Part shown: one piece after another, positions 32,840 through 44,586 of the stretch
How the letters are laid out: the number at the start of each line of letters is the position of its first letter
Numbering within the stretch: the first letter of the stretch is position 1
Origin: Rhodococcoides fascians NBRC 12155 = LMG 3623
Lineage (GTDB): Bacteria; Actinomycetota; Actinomycetes; Mycobacteriales; Mycobacteriaceae
Direction: 5' to 3'
DNA length: 64,000 nt
NCBI RefSeq assembly: GCF_001894785.1
Contig: NZ_BCWW01000020.1
Coordinates: 1-64,000 of the forward strand
Notes under the pieces: generated by a model
The model's input: only the letters and a program-made list of their open reading frames with translations
Database searches by the model: none
What the model was told of the DNA's origin: nothing
Program-made: the position numbers and the translations under genes

Positions 32840-33634
32840 ATGGAGATCGTCGTACTCCCTACAGCTACCGACGTGGACCGAACCGCGGCCGACGTCGTCG
32901 AGCGCGTCGTGCGAACCGACTCGGTCCCGGGATCGGGCCCCGTCCTCGGGTTGGCGACCGGGTCGAGTCCCGTCGGCACGTATCGCGAGCTGGCCCGCCG
33001 ACATCGCGAGGAAGGGCTGTCCTTCGCTGGGTGTCGAGCGTTTCTGCTCGACGAATACATAGGGCTACCCAGAACTGCTGAGCAGTCGTATTTTTCGTTC
33101 ATTCGCGAGAACTTCGTGGACCTCGTCGACCTGGACGATTCCGCGGTGTTCTCGCCGGATGGTGAAGCCGTCGACATCGCTGCCGAAGCGCGACGATACG
33201 ACGCCGCGATCGGGGAGGCCGGTGGTATCGATGTGCAGATTCTCGGCATCGGCACCGACGGACACATCGGCTTCAACGAGCCCGGATCGTCACTTCGGTC
33301 GAGAACCCGGGTCAAGACGCTCACCGAACAGACTCGGGTCGACAATGCGCGCTTCTTCCCCTCGCCGGAGGAGGTGCCGCACCACGTGCTGACGCAAGGC
33401 CTCGGCACCATCGACGAGGCGCGTCATCTCGTGCTCATCGCTACCGGAGAATCCAAGGCAGACGCGGTGGCCGCGGCCGTCGAGGGGCCGTTGTCGGCAC
33501 GCTGTCCTGCGTCCGCGATTCAGTGGCATCCACACGTGACGGTACTGGTGGACGAGGCAGCTGCCGTGTCCCTCGCTCTCACGGACTACTACCGCCACGC
33601 CTACGCGAACAAGCCCGCGTGGCAACGCCTGTGA
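32840..33634 (+). CDS. nagB: Glucosamine-6-phosphate deaminase
   Basis: This 264-residue enzyme converts glucosamine-6-phosphate to fructose-6-phosphate and ammonia. Markers: VLGLATGSSPVGTYREL (about 36-52), FLLDEYIGL with the base Asp (about 72), and LGIGTDGHIGFNEPGSSL (about 135-152) with active-site Asp and His. AGGAAAGTTAG gives its ribosome binding site and nagA's stop abuts its ATG. It completes the GlcNAc route. The stop is one base from the stop of the convergent shikimate dehydrogenase gene. Confidence 0.96.
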   Translation: MEIVVLPTATDVDRTAADVVERVVRTDSVPGSGPVLGLATGSSPVGTYRELARRHREEGLSFAGCRAFLLDEYIGLPRTAEQSYFSFIRENFVDLVDLDDSAVFSPDGEAVDIAAEARRYDAAIGEAGGIDVQILGIGTDGHIGFNEPGSSLRSRTRVKTLTEQTRVDNARFFPSPEEVPHHVLTQGLGTIDEARHLVLIATGESKADAVAAAVEGPLSARCPASAIQWHPHVTVLVDEAAAVSLALTDYYRHAYANKPAWQRL

Positions 33635-33635
33635 G

Positions 33636-34463
33636 TCAGCGACGGGAGAATTCCGACGCCCGCTGGATCTGATCGTCGGACGGGCGAACTCCGGTGTAGA
33701 GAACGAACTGTTCTGCTGCCTGCAGGGCAATGACCTGAGCGCCGGTGATCACCGGTTTGTTCGCCGCACGCGCCGCGGTGATCAGCGGTGTCTCCGACGG
33801 CATCGCGACCACGTCGAACACTGCCTGTGCCGCATGGATCTGCGACTCGGTGAAGGGAGTCGAATCGGCAGCGGGGCCGCCCGCCATTCCCACCGGGGTG
33901 ACGTTCACCAGCAAGTCGGCTTCGACGGACTCGGCCGACCAGTCGTATCCGTACGCCTCGGCGAGAGCCGGACCGGTCGACGTGTTGCGGGCAACCACGG
34001 TGCCGCGGGTGAAACCCGAATCCCGCAGTGCGGCAACGACTGCCTTGGCCATACCGCCGCTGCCGGTCACGGCCACCGAACAGTCGGTCGAGATATCGCT
34101 CGACGCGAGCAGATCGGCCACAGCCTGGTAGTCGGTGTTGTAGGCGTGCAGCACGCCCGCCTCGTTGACGATGGTGTTGACCGATGCGATCGCGCTCGCA
34201 GATTCGTGCATGACGTCGACCAGCTCGATCACGTCTTCCTTGAACGGCATGGAGACCGCGCATCCCCTGATACCGAGTGCACGGACTCCACCGACCGCGG
34301 CCGCGAGATCGGTGGTGGTGAACGCCTTGTAGACGAAGTTCAATCCCAGTTCGTCGTACAGGTAGTTGTGGAAGCGGGTTCCGATATTGCTCGGCCTTCC
34401 CGACAGAGACATGCAGAGCTGGGTGTCACGGTCGAGAAAGCTGCGCGACGACGTCGTTGCCAT
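33636..34463 (-). CDS. Shikimate 5-dehydrogenase family protein
   Basis: This 275-residue NADP-dependent dehydrogenase has shikimate-site residues CMSLSGRPSNIGTRFHN (about 17-33; paired Ser), AVSMPFKEDVIELVD with the catalytic Lys (about 74), ASVNTIVN and AYNTDYQAV with the catalytic Asp (about 110), then the nucleotide loop VTGSGGMAKAVVAAL. The LSGRPSNIG wording differs from canonical aroE (SP.xHN), so it may be a paralogue acting on quinate or a related acid. It is not in an aromatic-synthesis operon. Convergent with nagB with a 1-base gap. Confidence 0.8.
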   Translation of the reverse strand: MATTSSRSFLDRDTQLCMSLSGRPSNIGTRFHNYLYDELGLNFVYKAFTTTDLAAAVGGVRALGIRGCAVSMPFKEDVIELVDVMHESASAIASVNTIVNEAGVLHAYNTDYQAVADLLASSDISTDCSVAVTGSGGMAKAVVAALRDSGFTRGTVVARNTSTGPALAEAYGYDWSAESVEADLLVNVTPVGMAGGPAADSTPFTESQIHAAQAVFDVVAMPSETPLITAARAANKPVITGAQVIALQAAEQFVLYTGVRPSDDQIQRASEFSRR

Positions 34464-34499
34464 TGGCCAGACTTTACCGCCCGCGTTCGCATCGCTGGA

Positions 34500-35216
34500 T
34501 CAGCAGCCGGGGGCCACCGAAGCGAGGGCGCGGCGGTCGGCCTCGGTGATCGGCAGCTCGTACTGGGCCGCCACCGACAGATATTTGCCCGCGTAGAAAC
34601 AGTGGTACGCCGCGTTCGGCGGCATCCACTGCGACGGCGTCTTGTCGCTCTTGCTCTGGTTGTCCGGCCCGTTGACCGCCAGCAGATTGAACGCGATGTC
34701 GTTCGCGAAACGAATGCGCTTGTCCGCTGCCCAGCTGTCGGCACCCATGTCCCAGGCGGCAGACAACGGATAGACGTGATCGATCTGGATCTTGCCGGCG
34801 TCGGACTTGGTGAACTGCAACCGTTCACCGGAGTAGGGGTCGTCCAGGGAGCCCGAGAGCACCACGCAGTCTCGGGTGCCGGCCTTGAACTCGACTTCGG
34901 TCATCGACAGTGCCAGCACGTTGTCGCGGGTTCCACACCCGTCGTGCCCGCCCGGTCCGTCGTAGTCGTCCGTCCACGCCGGTCCGAACACGCACCCTTC
35001 ACCGCTCTTGCATCCGCGCTCGTACCCACGAGGATCGGGTCGTGCGGCGACGACGGCCACCCGATCCAACAGCGTTTCGATCTGGGCGCGGGTGGGGCTG
35101 CCCGGAGCCGGGGGCGGGGGAGCCAATCCCGGTATGTCGGACCGGTCACAGGATTCGAACGTCGCCATGACGATCGCGGCGATCACCAACGCCGCCGCTA
35201 CCCACAGCTTCTTCAC
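34500..35216 (-). CDS. Exported HNH endonuclease-like protein (GmrSD C-terminal/DUF1524 domain)
   Basis: This 238-residue protein starts GTG 35216 with a hydrophobic export signal (about 3-20, ending near ATFESC, a weak lipobox). A Pro-rich linker precedes a domain with IQIDHVYPLSAAWDMGADSW (about 140-159), ANDIAFNLLAVNGPDNQSKS and TPSQWMPPN, the DUF1524-type HNH core with DH, N and W-P residues. Paired cysteines (RGCKSGEGC, GCGT, RDC, HCF) suggest disulfides outside the cell. Relatives in Streptomyces and Rhodococcus are secreted nucleases. A longer upstream frame is Arg-rich and lacks support. Confidence 0.82.
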   Translation of the reverse strand: MKKLWVAAALVIAAIVMATFESCDRSDIPGLAPPPPAPGSPTRAQIETLLDRVAVVAARPDPRGYERGCKSGEGCVFGPAWTDDYDGPGGHDGCGTRDNVLALSMTEVEFKAGTRDCVVLSGSLDDPYSGERLQFTKSDAGKIQIDHVYPLSAAWDMGADSWAADKRIRFANDIAFNLLAVNGPDNQSKSDKTPSQWMPPNAAYHCFYAGKYLSVAAQYELPITEADRRALASVAPGC

Positions 35217-35311
35217 ACACGCCCCATCGTGAAACTTCGATCTTGCCGACTCTCGTACCTCGCGACAGCAGTGTGCCGGACGGTACCGACACCGCCCGAC
35301 ACGGTCGGGTG

Positions 35312-36211
35312 TCAGCGGACCTCGATGACGACCTTGCCGAGTGCGTGCCCGTTCTCCACGAGCGCAAGAGCCTCGCCTGCGCGGTCGAGTGGAAACGTGT
35401 GATCGATGCGTGGACGAAGGACGCCCGTCACGACCAGATCGGCCAATCGGGTGAACGCCGCAGTGGTGCGCTCGCGCACTGCTCCAGACCCACCCCACTG
35501 GGCGGCGAGCACCGGGTCGGCCACGCTGACGATCGGAGCGCCGGTCTTCGCAGCGGCCGCGCGAAGAGTGTCGCCGCCGACCAGATCGACGATGCCGTGC
35601 ACCGGCCGCGATATCGAACCGACGTACTCGGGTCCGGACTCGACGAACTCTGCACCGAGGCTCTCGATCCACTCCCGCTTGCCCGAGCTCGCCACCCCGA
35701 GAACGTCGATACCGTCGGCACGCGCCAGCTGCAGAACCGAAGAACCCACACCGCCGCCTGCGCCGAGAACGAGAACCGTGTCGCCTGCAGTCAGCGCCAA
35801 CCCTCGCAGTGCGTCCAAGGCGGTCCCGGCCGCCACCGGCAGTGTCGCCGCGACCGACCAGGACACGGCCTCGGGCTTGTGTGCCGTACCGGCCGCGTTG
35901 AGCAGCGTGTACTGCGCATAGCCGCCGTGACCCGACGCCGTTGCCCCGAAGACCTCGTCACCGACCGAGAACCCGTCCACTCCCGAGCCGACGCCCACAA
36001 CAGTGCCCGACACCTCCCGCCCCAGCACCGCAGGCAAAGTGATCTGCACGGTGTCCTTGCGATTACCCGCCCGCACCTTCCAATCTGCGGGATTCACCCC
36101 CGCGGCATGTACCGCCACGAGAAGCTGCCCCGATCCCGGTTCCGTCACGGGGAGGTCCAGAAATGTCTCGGTGTCGGGGCCGCCGTATTCGTCGAAGCCG
36201 TACGCGATCAT
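35312..36211 (-). CDS. NADP-dependent quinone oxidoreductase-like protein (MDR family)
   Basis: This 299-residue zinc-less medium-chain dehydrogenase has an N-terminal GroES-like part (AVHAAGVNPADWKVRAG, about 33-49; GREVSGTVVGVG, about 64-75) and the nucleotide loop VLVLGAGGGVGSSVLQLA (about 146-163). Zinc-binding cysteines are lacking, as in quinone/enone reductases. Start at ATG 36211, where MIAYGFDEYGG begins like relatives; the 9-residue extension upstream reads through a tandem repeat. Divergent from the helicase gene. Substrate not determinable. Confidence 0.87.
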   Translation of the reverse strand: MIAYGFDEYGGPDTETFLDLPVTEPGSGQLLVAVHAAGVNPADWKVRAGNRKDTVQITLPAVLGREVSGTVVGVGSGVDGFSVGDEVFGATASGHGGYAQYTLLNAAGTAHKPEAVSWSVAATLPVAAGTALDALRGLALTAGDTVLVLGAGGGVGSSVLQLARADGIDVLGVASSGKREWIESLGAEFVESGPEYVGSISRPVHGIVDLVGGDTLRAAAAKTGAPIVSVADPVLAAQWGGSGAVRERTTAAFTRLADLVVTGVLRPRIDHTFPLDRAGEALALVENGHALGKVVIEVR

Positions 36212-36220
36212 GGGACCACT

Positions 36221-36264
36221 GTGCCTCATCGATGACACATCGGTGCCTCATCGAAGACACATCG
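36221..36264. repeat. Tandem 22-bp repeat in a divergent promoter
   Basis: Two adjacent copies of a 22-bp unit starting GTGCCTCATCGATGACACAT differ at one base (T to A at unit position 13). Each contains a TCATCGATGA-type palindrome, intact in the first. They lie between the leftward oxidoreductase start (36211) and the rightward helicase start (36303), so they may be paired operator sites. Confidence 0.75.
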
Positions 36265-36302
36265 GCGCCGGGTATGTCGGTGCGTGCTGGTTGGATGGAC
36301 CG

Positions 36303-39145
<2,843 letters not shown>

Positions 39146-39146
<1 letters not shown>

Positions 39147-39898
39147 TGGCCGACTTCTCGCAGTACGGTAAGCGTCGACAAGCCAAGGGCGGCATCGAGT
39201 CTCGTAACAAGCGGGGTGCCTTCGGCCAGACGTGGTGGGGCAGGCACTTCGTGGCCGCGATGGAAGATCTGGCCGATCCGGGCCGGATCGCACGGGGCCG
39301 GACCTATGCCCGCCAGGGGCAGGTGCTCACTCTCGGCGTCGAACGCGGGCAGATCTACGGTGAGGTGCAGGGCAGTCAGCTCGAGCCGTTCTCGGCGTCG
39401 GTCAGCGTGGAGCCGCTCACCGAAGGCGAGGTGGCCGCGCTCGTCGGCCGAGTGCGATCCAACCCCGGCATGCTGGCGGAACTCGCGTCCAACGCGATTC
39501 CTCAGGCGCTGGCGTCGGTGCTGCTTCCCCACGACAAGGGGCAACTGGATTTCGACTGTTCGTGCCCCGACGACGGGTGGCCGTGCAAACATGCGGCAGC
39601 GCTGATGTACATCGCCGCCGAGCACATCGACGCGTCCGCGGGGACGATCCTGACACTGCGCGGTGTCGATCTGGATCAGTTGATCGAGGGGGTCGGCGAC
39701 AGCGACGAGGAGTTCGACCCGGACGACTGGTTCGGCGATCGGGCGGCGTTCCCCGAACTTCCGAAAGTGTCGTTCGCTCCGGCGACGGACGATCTCGATC
39801 CGCTGATCCTGCGCAGAATCTTTCGCGCCGACGGTTCGACGGAGGCGGAAGTCAGCCGGGCCTGCGCTGATCTGCGCGCGTTCTACGACCGAATGTGA
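39146..39898 (+). CDS. SWIM zinc-finger protein, helicase partner
   Basis: This 250-residue protein has a SWIM zinc motif LDFDCSCPDDGWPCKHAAAL (about 133-152) with the CxC...CxH pattern. It starts with a Tyr/Arg/Lys-rich stretch (ADFSQYGKRRQAKGG) and GQTWWGRHFVAAMEDL, typical of the partner encoded with bacterial SNF2 helicases. ATG 39146 overlaps the helicase stop by one base. It probably binds DNA or the helicase. Confidence 0.88.
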
Positions 39899-39971
39899 CC
39901 GCTCCTGGACTTGCATGGACATCCGACTATAGGATGAGCGTACTTAATTCCACGCTCGAGGACGGACACCC

Positions 39972-41480
39972 ATGGCTCGCGAACTCACGCACTTCATCGG
40001 CGGCAAGCATGTCGCCGGCACCTCCGGACAGTTCGGAGATGTGTTCGATCCCAATACCGGTGAGGTGCAGGCCCGGGTGCCCCTGGCCGACGTATCCGAG
40101 GTCGAGGCCGCCATCGCCGACGCCGAGCAGGCGCAGCGTGAGTGGGCGAAGTGGAACCCGCAGCGGCGCGCTCGGGTGCTGATGAAGTTCCTCGCGCTCG
40201 TCACCCGCGACACCGAAGAGCTCGCGCGGCTGCTCTCGTCGGAGCACGGCAAGACCATCGCCGACGCCAAGGGCGACATCCAGCGTGGCGTCGAGGTCGT
40301 CGAGTTCGCGGTCGGTGTTCCGCACCTGCTCAAGGGTGAGTACACCGAGGGTGCGGGTGGCGGTATCGACGTCTATTCGATGCGTCAGCCGCTCGGTGTC
40401 GTTGCCGGTATCACCCCGTTCAACTTCCCGGCGATGATTCCGCTGTGGAAGGCCGGCCCGGCCATTGCCTGCGGTAACGCCTTCATTCTCAAGCCGTCCG
40501 AGCGGGATCCGTCCGTGCCCCTCAAGCTCGCCGAGCTGTTCCTCGAGGCAGGTCTGCCGCCGGGCGTGTTCAACGTCGTCAACGGCGGCAAGGATGCCGT
40601 CGACGTGCTGCTCACCGACGATCGCGTCAAGGCGATCGGCTTCGTTGGATCGACGCCCATCGCGCAGTACATCTACGAGACGGCGGCGCAGCACGGCAAG
40701 CGCGCACAGTGCTTCGGTGGGGCGAAGAACCACGCTTTGGTGATGCCCGATGCCGATCTCGACGAGGTCGCCGACGCTCTGCTCGGAGCCGCATACGGTT
40801 CGGCCGGCGAGCGATGCATGGCGATTTCCGTCGCGGTTCCCGTCGGTGAGGAGACCGCCGACGCGTTGGTCGCCAAACTGACCGAGCGGGTGGCGAAACT
40901 GAAGATCGGCCGCAGCGACGACGAGACCGCGGACTTCGGCCCGCTCGTCGGTAGCGATGCGTTGAAGCGCGTCAACGATTACACCCAGATCGGTGTGGAC
41001 GAGGGTGCCGAGTTGGTCGTCGATGGACGCGGATTCAGTCTCGAGGGCCACGAGGGCGGATTCTTCGCCGGCGCAACGCTGTTCGACAAGGTGACCACCG
41101 ACATGCGCATCTACAAGGAAGAGATCTTCGGTCCGGTCCTGATCGTCGTGCGCGCGAAGGACTACGAGGACGCGCTGCGTCTGCCGTCCGAACACGAGTA
41201 CGGAAACGGCGTCTCGATCTTCACCCGCGACGGCGACACCGCTCGCGACTTCTGCTCCCGCGTCCAGGTGGGCATGGTGGGCGTCAACGTGCCGATTCCG
41301 GTGCCGATCGCGTACCACACGTTCGGTGGTTGGAAGCGTTCGGGATTCGGCGATCTCAACCAGCACGGACCGGATTCCATCCGCTTCTACACCAAGACCA
41401 AGACCGTCACTCAGCGTTGGCCGTCGGGCACCAAGGAAGCAGCTGCGCAGAATCACTTCGTCATTCCGAACATGGACTGA
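39972..41480 (+). CDS. mmsA: CoA-acylating methylmalonate-semialdehyde dehydrogenase
   Basis: This 502-residue aldehyde dehydrogenase oxidises methylmalonate semialdehyde to propionyl-CoA (and malonate semialdehyde to acetyl-CoA). Catalytic Cys is in SAGERCMAISVAVPVG (about 282). N-terminal HFIGGKHVAGTSGQFGDVFDP and GITPFNFPAMIPLWK (about 143-157) are specific to the MmsA group. First gene of a valine-degradation operon; a TAGGAT-like -10 near 39930 and CGAGGACGG ribosome binding site precede ATG 39972. It could also take malonate semialdehyde from the pyrimidine route upstream in the window. Confidence 0.94.
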   Translation: MARELTHFIGGKHVAGTSGQFGDVFDPNTGEVQARVPLADVSEVEAAIADAEQAQREWAKWNPQRRARVLMKFLALVTRDTEELARLLSSEHGKTIADAKGDIQRGVEVVEFAVGVPHLLKGEYTEGAGGGIDVYSMRQPLGVVAGITPFNFPAMIPLWKAGPAIACGNAFILKPSERDPSVPLKLAELFLEAGLPPGVFNVVNGGKDAVDVLLTDDRVKAIGFVGSTPIAQYIYETAAQHGKRAQCFGGAKNHALVMPDADLDEVADALLGAAYGSAGERCMAISVAVPVGEETADALVAKLTERVAKLKIGRSDDETADFGPLVGSDALKRVNDYTQIGVDEGAELVVDGRGFSLEGHEGGFFAGATLFDKVTTDMRIYKEEIFGPVLIVVRAKDYEDALRLPSEHEYGNGVSIFTRDGDTARDFCSRVQVGMVGVNVPIPVPIAYHTFGGWKRSGFGDLNQHGPDSIRFYTKTKTVTQRWPSGTKEAAAQNHFVIPNMD

Positions 41481-41486
41481 TCGACG

Positions 41487-42626
41487 ATGTTCACGTTGAA
41501 CGAGGACGAGCGTGCCATCAACGACACTGCTCGTGATTTCGCGGACGAGTTCCTCGCACCGAACGCCGTCGAATGGGATCAGCAGAAGCACTTTCCGGTG
41601 GACGTGCTGCGCAAGGCTGCTGCTCTCGGGATGGGCGGCATCTACATTCGTGAAGACGTGGGCGGATCGGGCCTGACCCGCGTCGACGCGGTGCGCATCT
41701 TCGAGCAACTCGCCACCGGTGACCCGTCCATCGCGGCCTACATCTCGATCCACAACATGGTCGCCTGGATGATCGACACGTACGGCGACGACGAGCAACG
41801 GCAGCGCTGGCTTCCGGGGCTGTGCTCGATGGACCAGCTCGGTAGCTACTGCCTCACCGAACCCGGCGCTGGATCCGATGCGGCAAAGCTCGGTACCAAG
41901 GCCGTCCGCGACGGTGACGAGTACGTGCTGGACGGCGTCAAGCAGTTCATCTCCGGCGCAGGCACTTCCGAGGTGTACGTCGTTATGGCCCGCACCGGAG
42001 CGCCGGGTCCCCGCGGCATCTCGGCGTTCATCGTTCCGAAGGACACGGCGGGACTGTCGTTCGGAGCGAACGAGAAAAAGATGGGATGGAACGCTCAACC
42101 CACCCGCCAGGTGATCTTCGAAGGTGCCCGCGTTCCTGCTGCCAACCTGCTCGGCGGCGAGGGCGACGGATTTCGGATCGCGATGAACGGGCTCAACGGC
42201 GGACGCATCAACATCGCCGCGTGCTCGATCGGCGGCGCACAGTCCGCTCTCGACAAGGCCGTGTCCTACCTCGCCGACCGCAACGCATTCGGCGCCAGGT
42301 TGCTCGACTCGCAGGCCCTGCAGTTTCGACTGGCGGATTTCAAGACCGAGCTCGAAGCTGCGCGAACTCTGCTGTGGCGAGCAGCGGACGGGTTGCAGAA
42401 CAATGCAGCCGACAAGGTCGAGATGTGCGCGATGGCCAAGCGTTTCGGTACCGATACCGGCTTCGAGGTCGCCAACGGGGCGCTGCAGTTGCTCGGCGGA
42501 TACGGTTATCTCGCCGAGTACGGTGTCGAGAAAATCGTTCGCGACCTTCGGGTCCACCAGATTCTGGAAGGTACCAACGAGATCATGCGCGTGGTCGTAG
42601 CTCGCTCCATCGTGGGTGCAGCATGA
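41487..42626 (+). CDS. Isobutyryl-CoA dehydrogenase (acyl-CoA dehydrogenase family)
   Basis: This 379-residue FAD enzyme converts isobutyryl-CoA to methacrylyl-CoA. Family motifs: GSYCLTEPGAGSDAAKL (about 117-133, FAD/substrate binding), ISGAGTSEVYVVMARTG, and the C-terminal catalytic block VRDLRVHQILEGTNEIMRVV (about 350-369) with Glu in LEGTNEI. ATG 41487 begins six bases after mmsA's stop. Tightly linked to hydrolase and dehydrogenase genes of valine breakdown. Confidence 0.92.
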   Translation: MFTLNEDERAINDTARDFADEFLAPNAVEWDQQKHFPVDVLRKAAALGMGGIYIREDVGGSGLTRVDAVRIFEQLATGDPSIAAYISIHNMVAWMIDTYGDDEQRQRWLPGLCSMDQLGSYCLTEPGAGSDAAKLGTKAVRDGDEYVLDGVKQFISGAGTSEVYVVMARTGAPGPRGISAFIVPKDTAGLSFGANEKKMGWNAQPTRQVIFEGARVPAANLLGGEGDGFRIAMNGLNGGRINIAACSIGGAQSALDKAVSYLADRNAFGARLLDSQALQFRLADFKTELEAARTLLWRAADGLQNNAADKVEMCAMAKRFGTDTGFEVANGALQLLGGYGYLAEYGVEKIVRDLRVHQILEGTNEIMRVVVARSIVGAA

Positions 42627-43681
42627 GCGATGTCCTACTGGAGGTTTCGGGCGGGATCGGTCGCATCACTCTGAACCGCCCCAAAGCCATCAATGCACTC
42701 TCGCATGCGATGGTTCAGCTGATAGCTCCGGCGTTGACGCAGTGGGCAACCGACGACAGCGTCGATGTCGTCCTGCTGACCGGAGCCGGCGAGCGCGGAT
42801 TGTGCGCGGGCGGCGACATAGTCTCGATCTACCACGACGCCAAGGACGGCGGCAGCGGAAGCAAGGACTTCTGGCGCGACGAGTACGTGCTCAACGCCGC
42901 GATCGCCCGCTTCCCCAAGCCCTTCGTCGTGATCATGGACGGCATCGTCATGGGCGGTGGCGTCGGGCTCTCGGCCCACGCGAACACCCGCATCGTGACC
43001 GAACGTTCGAAGATCGCGATGCCCGAGGTCGGCATCGGATTCATTCCCGATGTCGGTGGCACCTACCTTCTTTCGCGTGCGCCCGGCGAAACCGGTACCC
43101 ACTTCGCGCTCACCACGGCGCGGATGAATGCGGCCGACGCCATCGCGGTCGGATTCGCCGATCACTACATTCCGTCGGACAAGCTCGAGGAGTTCTACAC
43201 CGCCCTCGAGACGGTCAGTGTCGGGGAGGCCGTCGACACGTTCAGCGAGTCGGCTCCGGAATCCACCGTCGCTGCTCAGCAGGAGTGGATCGACGAGTGC
43301 TACGCAGGTGACGACATTCAGGGCATCGTCGACGCTCTGGCTGCATCGCCGGTGCCGGAGGCGCAGCAGGCGGCAAAGGACATCGCGTCCAAATCGCCGG
43401 TGTCTCTTGCGGTGACGCTGCGGTCGCTGCGACGGGCGGCGACGCTGCCCTCCCTCGAGGCCGTGCTCGACGAGGAGTACCGCGTGTCGGTCGCGTCGCT
43501 GAGCAGTCACGATCTGGTCGAGGGAATTCGGGCGCAGGTCGTCGACAAGGATCGCAACCCCCAGTGGCAGCCGGCCACGTCGGCGGATGTCACTGCCGAG
43601 GATGTCGACCGATACTTCGCGCCCCTGGGCGACGCCGAACTCGGTCTGTCGAAAGCACTTACAGAAGGTGAGCAGTCATGA
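42623..43681 (+). CDS. 3-hydroxyisobutyryl-CoA hydrolase (enoyl-CoA hydratase fold)
   Basis: This 352-residue crotonase-fold enzyme releases CoA from 3-hydroxyisobutyryl-CoA. Oxyanion-hole sequences GLCAGGDIVSIY (about 57-68) and DGIVMGGGVGLSAHANTRI (about 106-124), plus MPEVGIGFIPDVGGTYLLSR (about 133-152), match the HIBCH group, which is longer than the ~260-residue hydratases because of a C-terminal extension ending in WQPATSADVTAEDVDRYF. Overlaps the upstream dehydrogenase gene by 4 bases and mmsB by 4 bases. Confidence 0.92.
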   Translation: MSDVLLEVSGGIGRITLNRPKAINALSHAMVQLIAPALTQWATDDSVDVVLLTGAGERGLCAGGDIVSIYHDAKDGGSGSKDFWRDEYVLNAAIARFPKPFVVIMDGIVMGGGVGLSAHANTRIVTERSKIAMPEVGIGFIPDVGGTYLLSRAPGETGTHFALTTARMNAADAIAVGFADHYIPSDKLEEFYTALETVSVGEAVDTFSESAPESTVAAQQEWIDECYAGDDIQGIVDALAASPVPEAQQAAKDIASKSPVSLAVTLRSLRRAATLPSLEAVLDEEYRVSVASLSSHDLVEGIRAQVVDKDRNPQWQPATSADVTAEDVDRYFAPLGDAELGLSKALTEGEQS

Positions 43682-44586
43682 GCGAGAAGACGATCGGATT
43701 CATCGGCCTCGGGCACATGGGTGGACCGATGGCCGCCAACCTGGCTGCGGCCGGGTACACGGTGCAGGGCTTCGATCTTGTTCCCGCGGCGCTGGAGCAG
43801 GCCACGAAGGACGGCGTCACTGTGGTGGAGTCCGCGGTTGCGGCCGTCGCCGGAGCCGACATCGTGATCACGATGTTGCCGAACGGAAAACTGGTACTCG
43901 GGCTGTACGGGGACCTGCTTCCGGCCGCGGCACCGGGGACGTTGTTCATCGATTCGTCGACCATCGACGTCGCCGACGCGCATGCCGCGCACCGGCTGGT
44001 GCACGAGGCCGGACACCGTAGCCTCGACGCTCCGGTCTCGGGCGGTGTCGGGGGAGCGGCCGCAGGCACGCTCACGTTCATGGTCGGTGGTTCGGAGGAC
44101 GATTTCGCCTCCGCCGCTGCCGTTCTCGACGTCATGGGCCGCAAGGTCGTGCACTGCGGGCCGGCGGGCAACGGTCAGGCCGCCAAGATCTGCAACAACA
44201 TGATTCTCGGCGTATCGATGATCGCCATCAGCGAGGCCTTCGTGTTGGGCGAGAAGCTCGGCTTGAGCAATCAGGCGCTCTTCGACGTGGCATCGACTGC
44301 GTCCGGCCAATGCTGGGCGTTGACGACCAATTGCCCGGTGCCCGGTCCGGTTCCGACGAGCCCGGCGAACAACGAGTACAAGCCCGGATTCGCGGCGGCC
44401 CTCATGGACAAGGATCTGGGTCTGGCTGCGAATGCACTGCGCGACAACGGGGTCGAGGGAGTACTCGGACTTCGCGCAGCCGAGCTCTACGCTCGGTTCA
44501 AGGAAACGTCCGGCGGCGGAACCGACGTGGACTTCTCCGGCATCATCAACGACATCCGCGAACGCTCGAACGGAGCTGCTCAGTGA
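43678..44586 (+). CDS. mmsB: 3-hydroxyisobutyrate dehydrogenase
   Basis: This 302-residue NAD-dependent beta-hydroxyacid dehydrogenase makes methylmalonate semialdehyde, the MmsA substrate. Markers: IGFIGLGHMGGPMAANLAAAG (about 5-25, NAD loop), FIDSSTIDVADA (about 90-101), DAPVSGGVGGAAAGTLTFMVGG (about 117-138; substrate) and the catalytic Lys in CGPAGNGQAAKICNNM (about 171). Start ATG 43678 overlaps the hydrolase stop by 4 bases. Confidence 0.95.
   Translation: MSEKTIGFIGLGHMGGPMAANLAAAGYTVQGFDLVPAALEQATKDGVTVVESAVAAVAGADIVITMLPNGKLVLGLYGDLLPAAAPGTLFIDSSTIDVADAHAAHRLVHEAGHRSLDAPVSGGVGGAAAGTLTFMVGGSEDDFASAAAVLDVMGRKVVHCGPAGNGQAAKICNNMILGVSMIAISEAFVLGEKLGLSNQALFDVASTASGQCWALTTNCPVPGPVPTSPANNEYKPGFAAALMDKDLGLAANALRDNGVEGVLGLRAAELYARFKETSGGGTDVDFSGIINDIRERSNGAAQ

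Noticed and set aside
36003..36302. 100-residue N-terminal extension of the SNF2 helicase
   Set aside because: It lies over the divergent oxidoreductase gene and the 22-bp tandem repeat. The protein motif start fits ATG 36303.
39927..42557. 876-codon leftward open frame opposite mmsA and the acyl-CoA dehydrogenase
   Set aside because: A high-GC shadow frame with no recognisable motif. The rightward frames carry full enzyme signatures.
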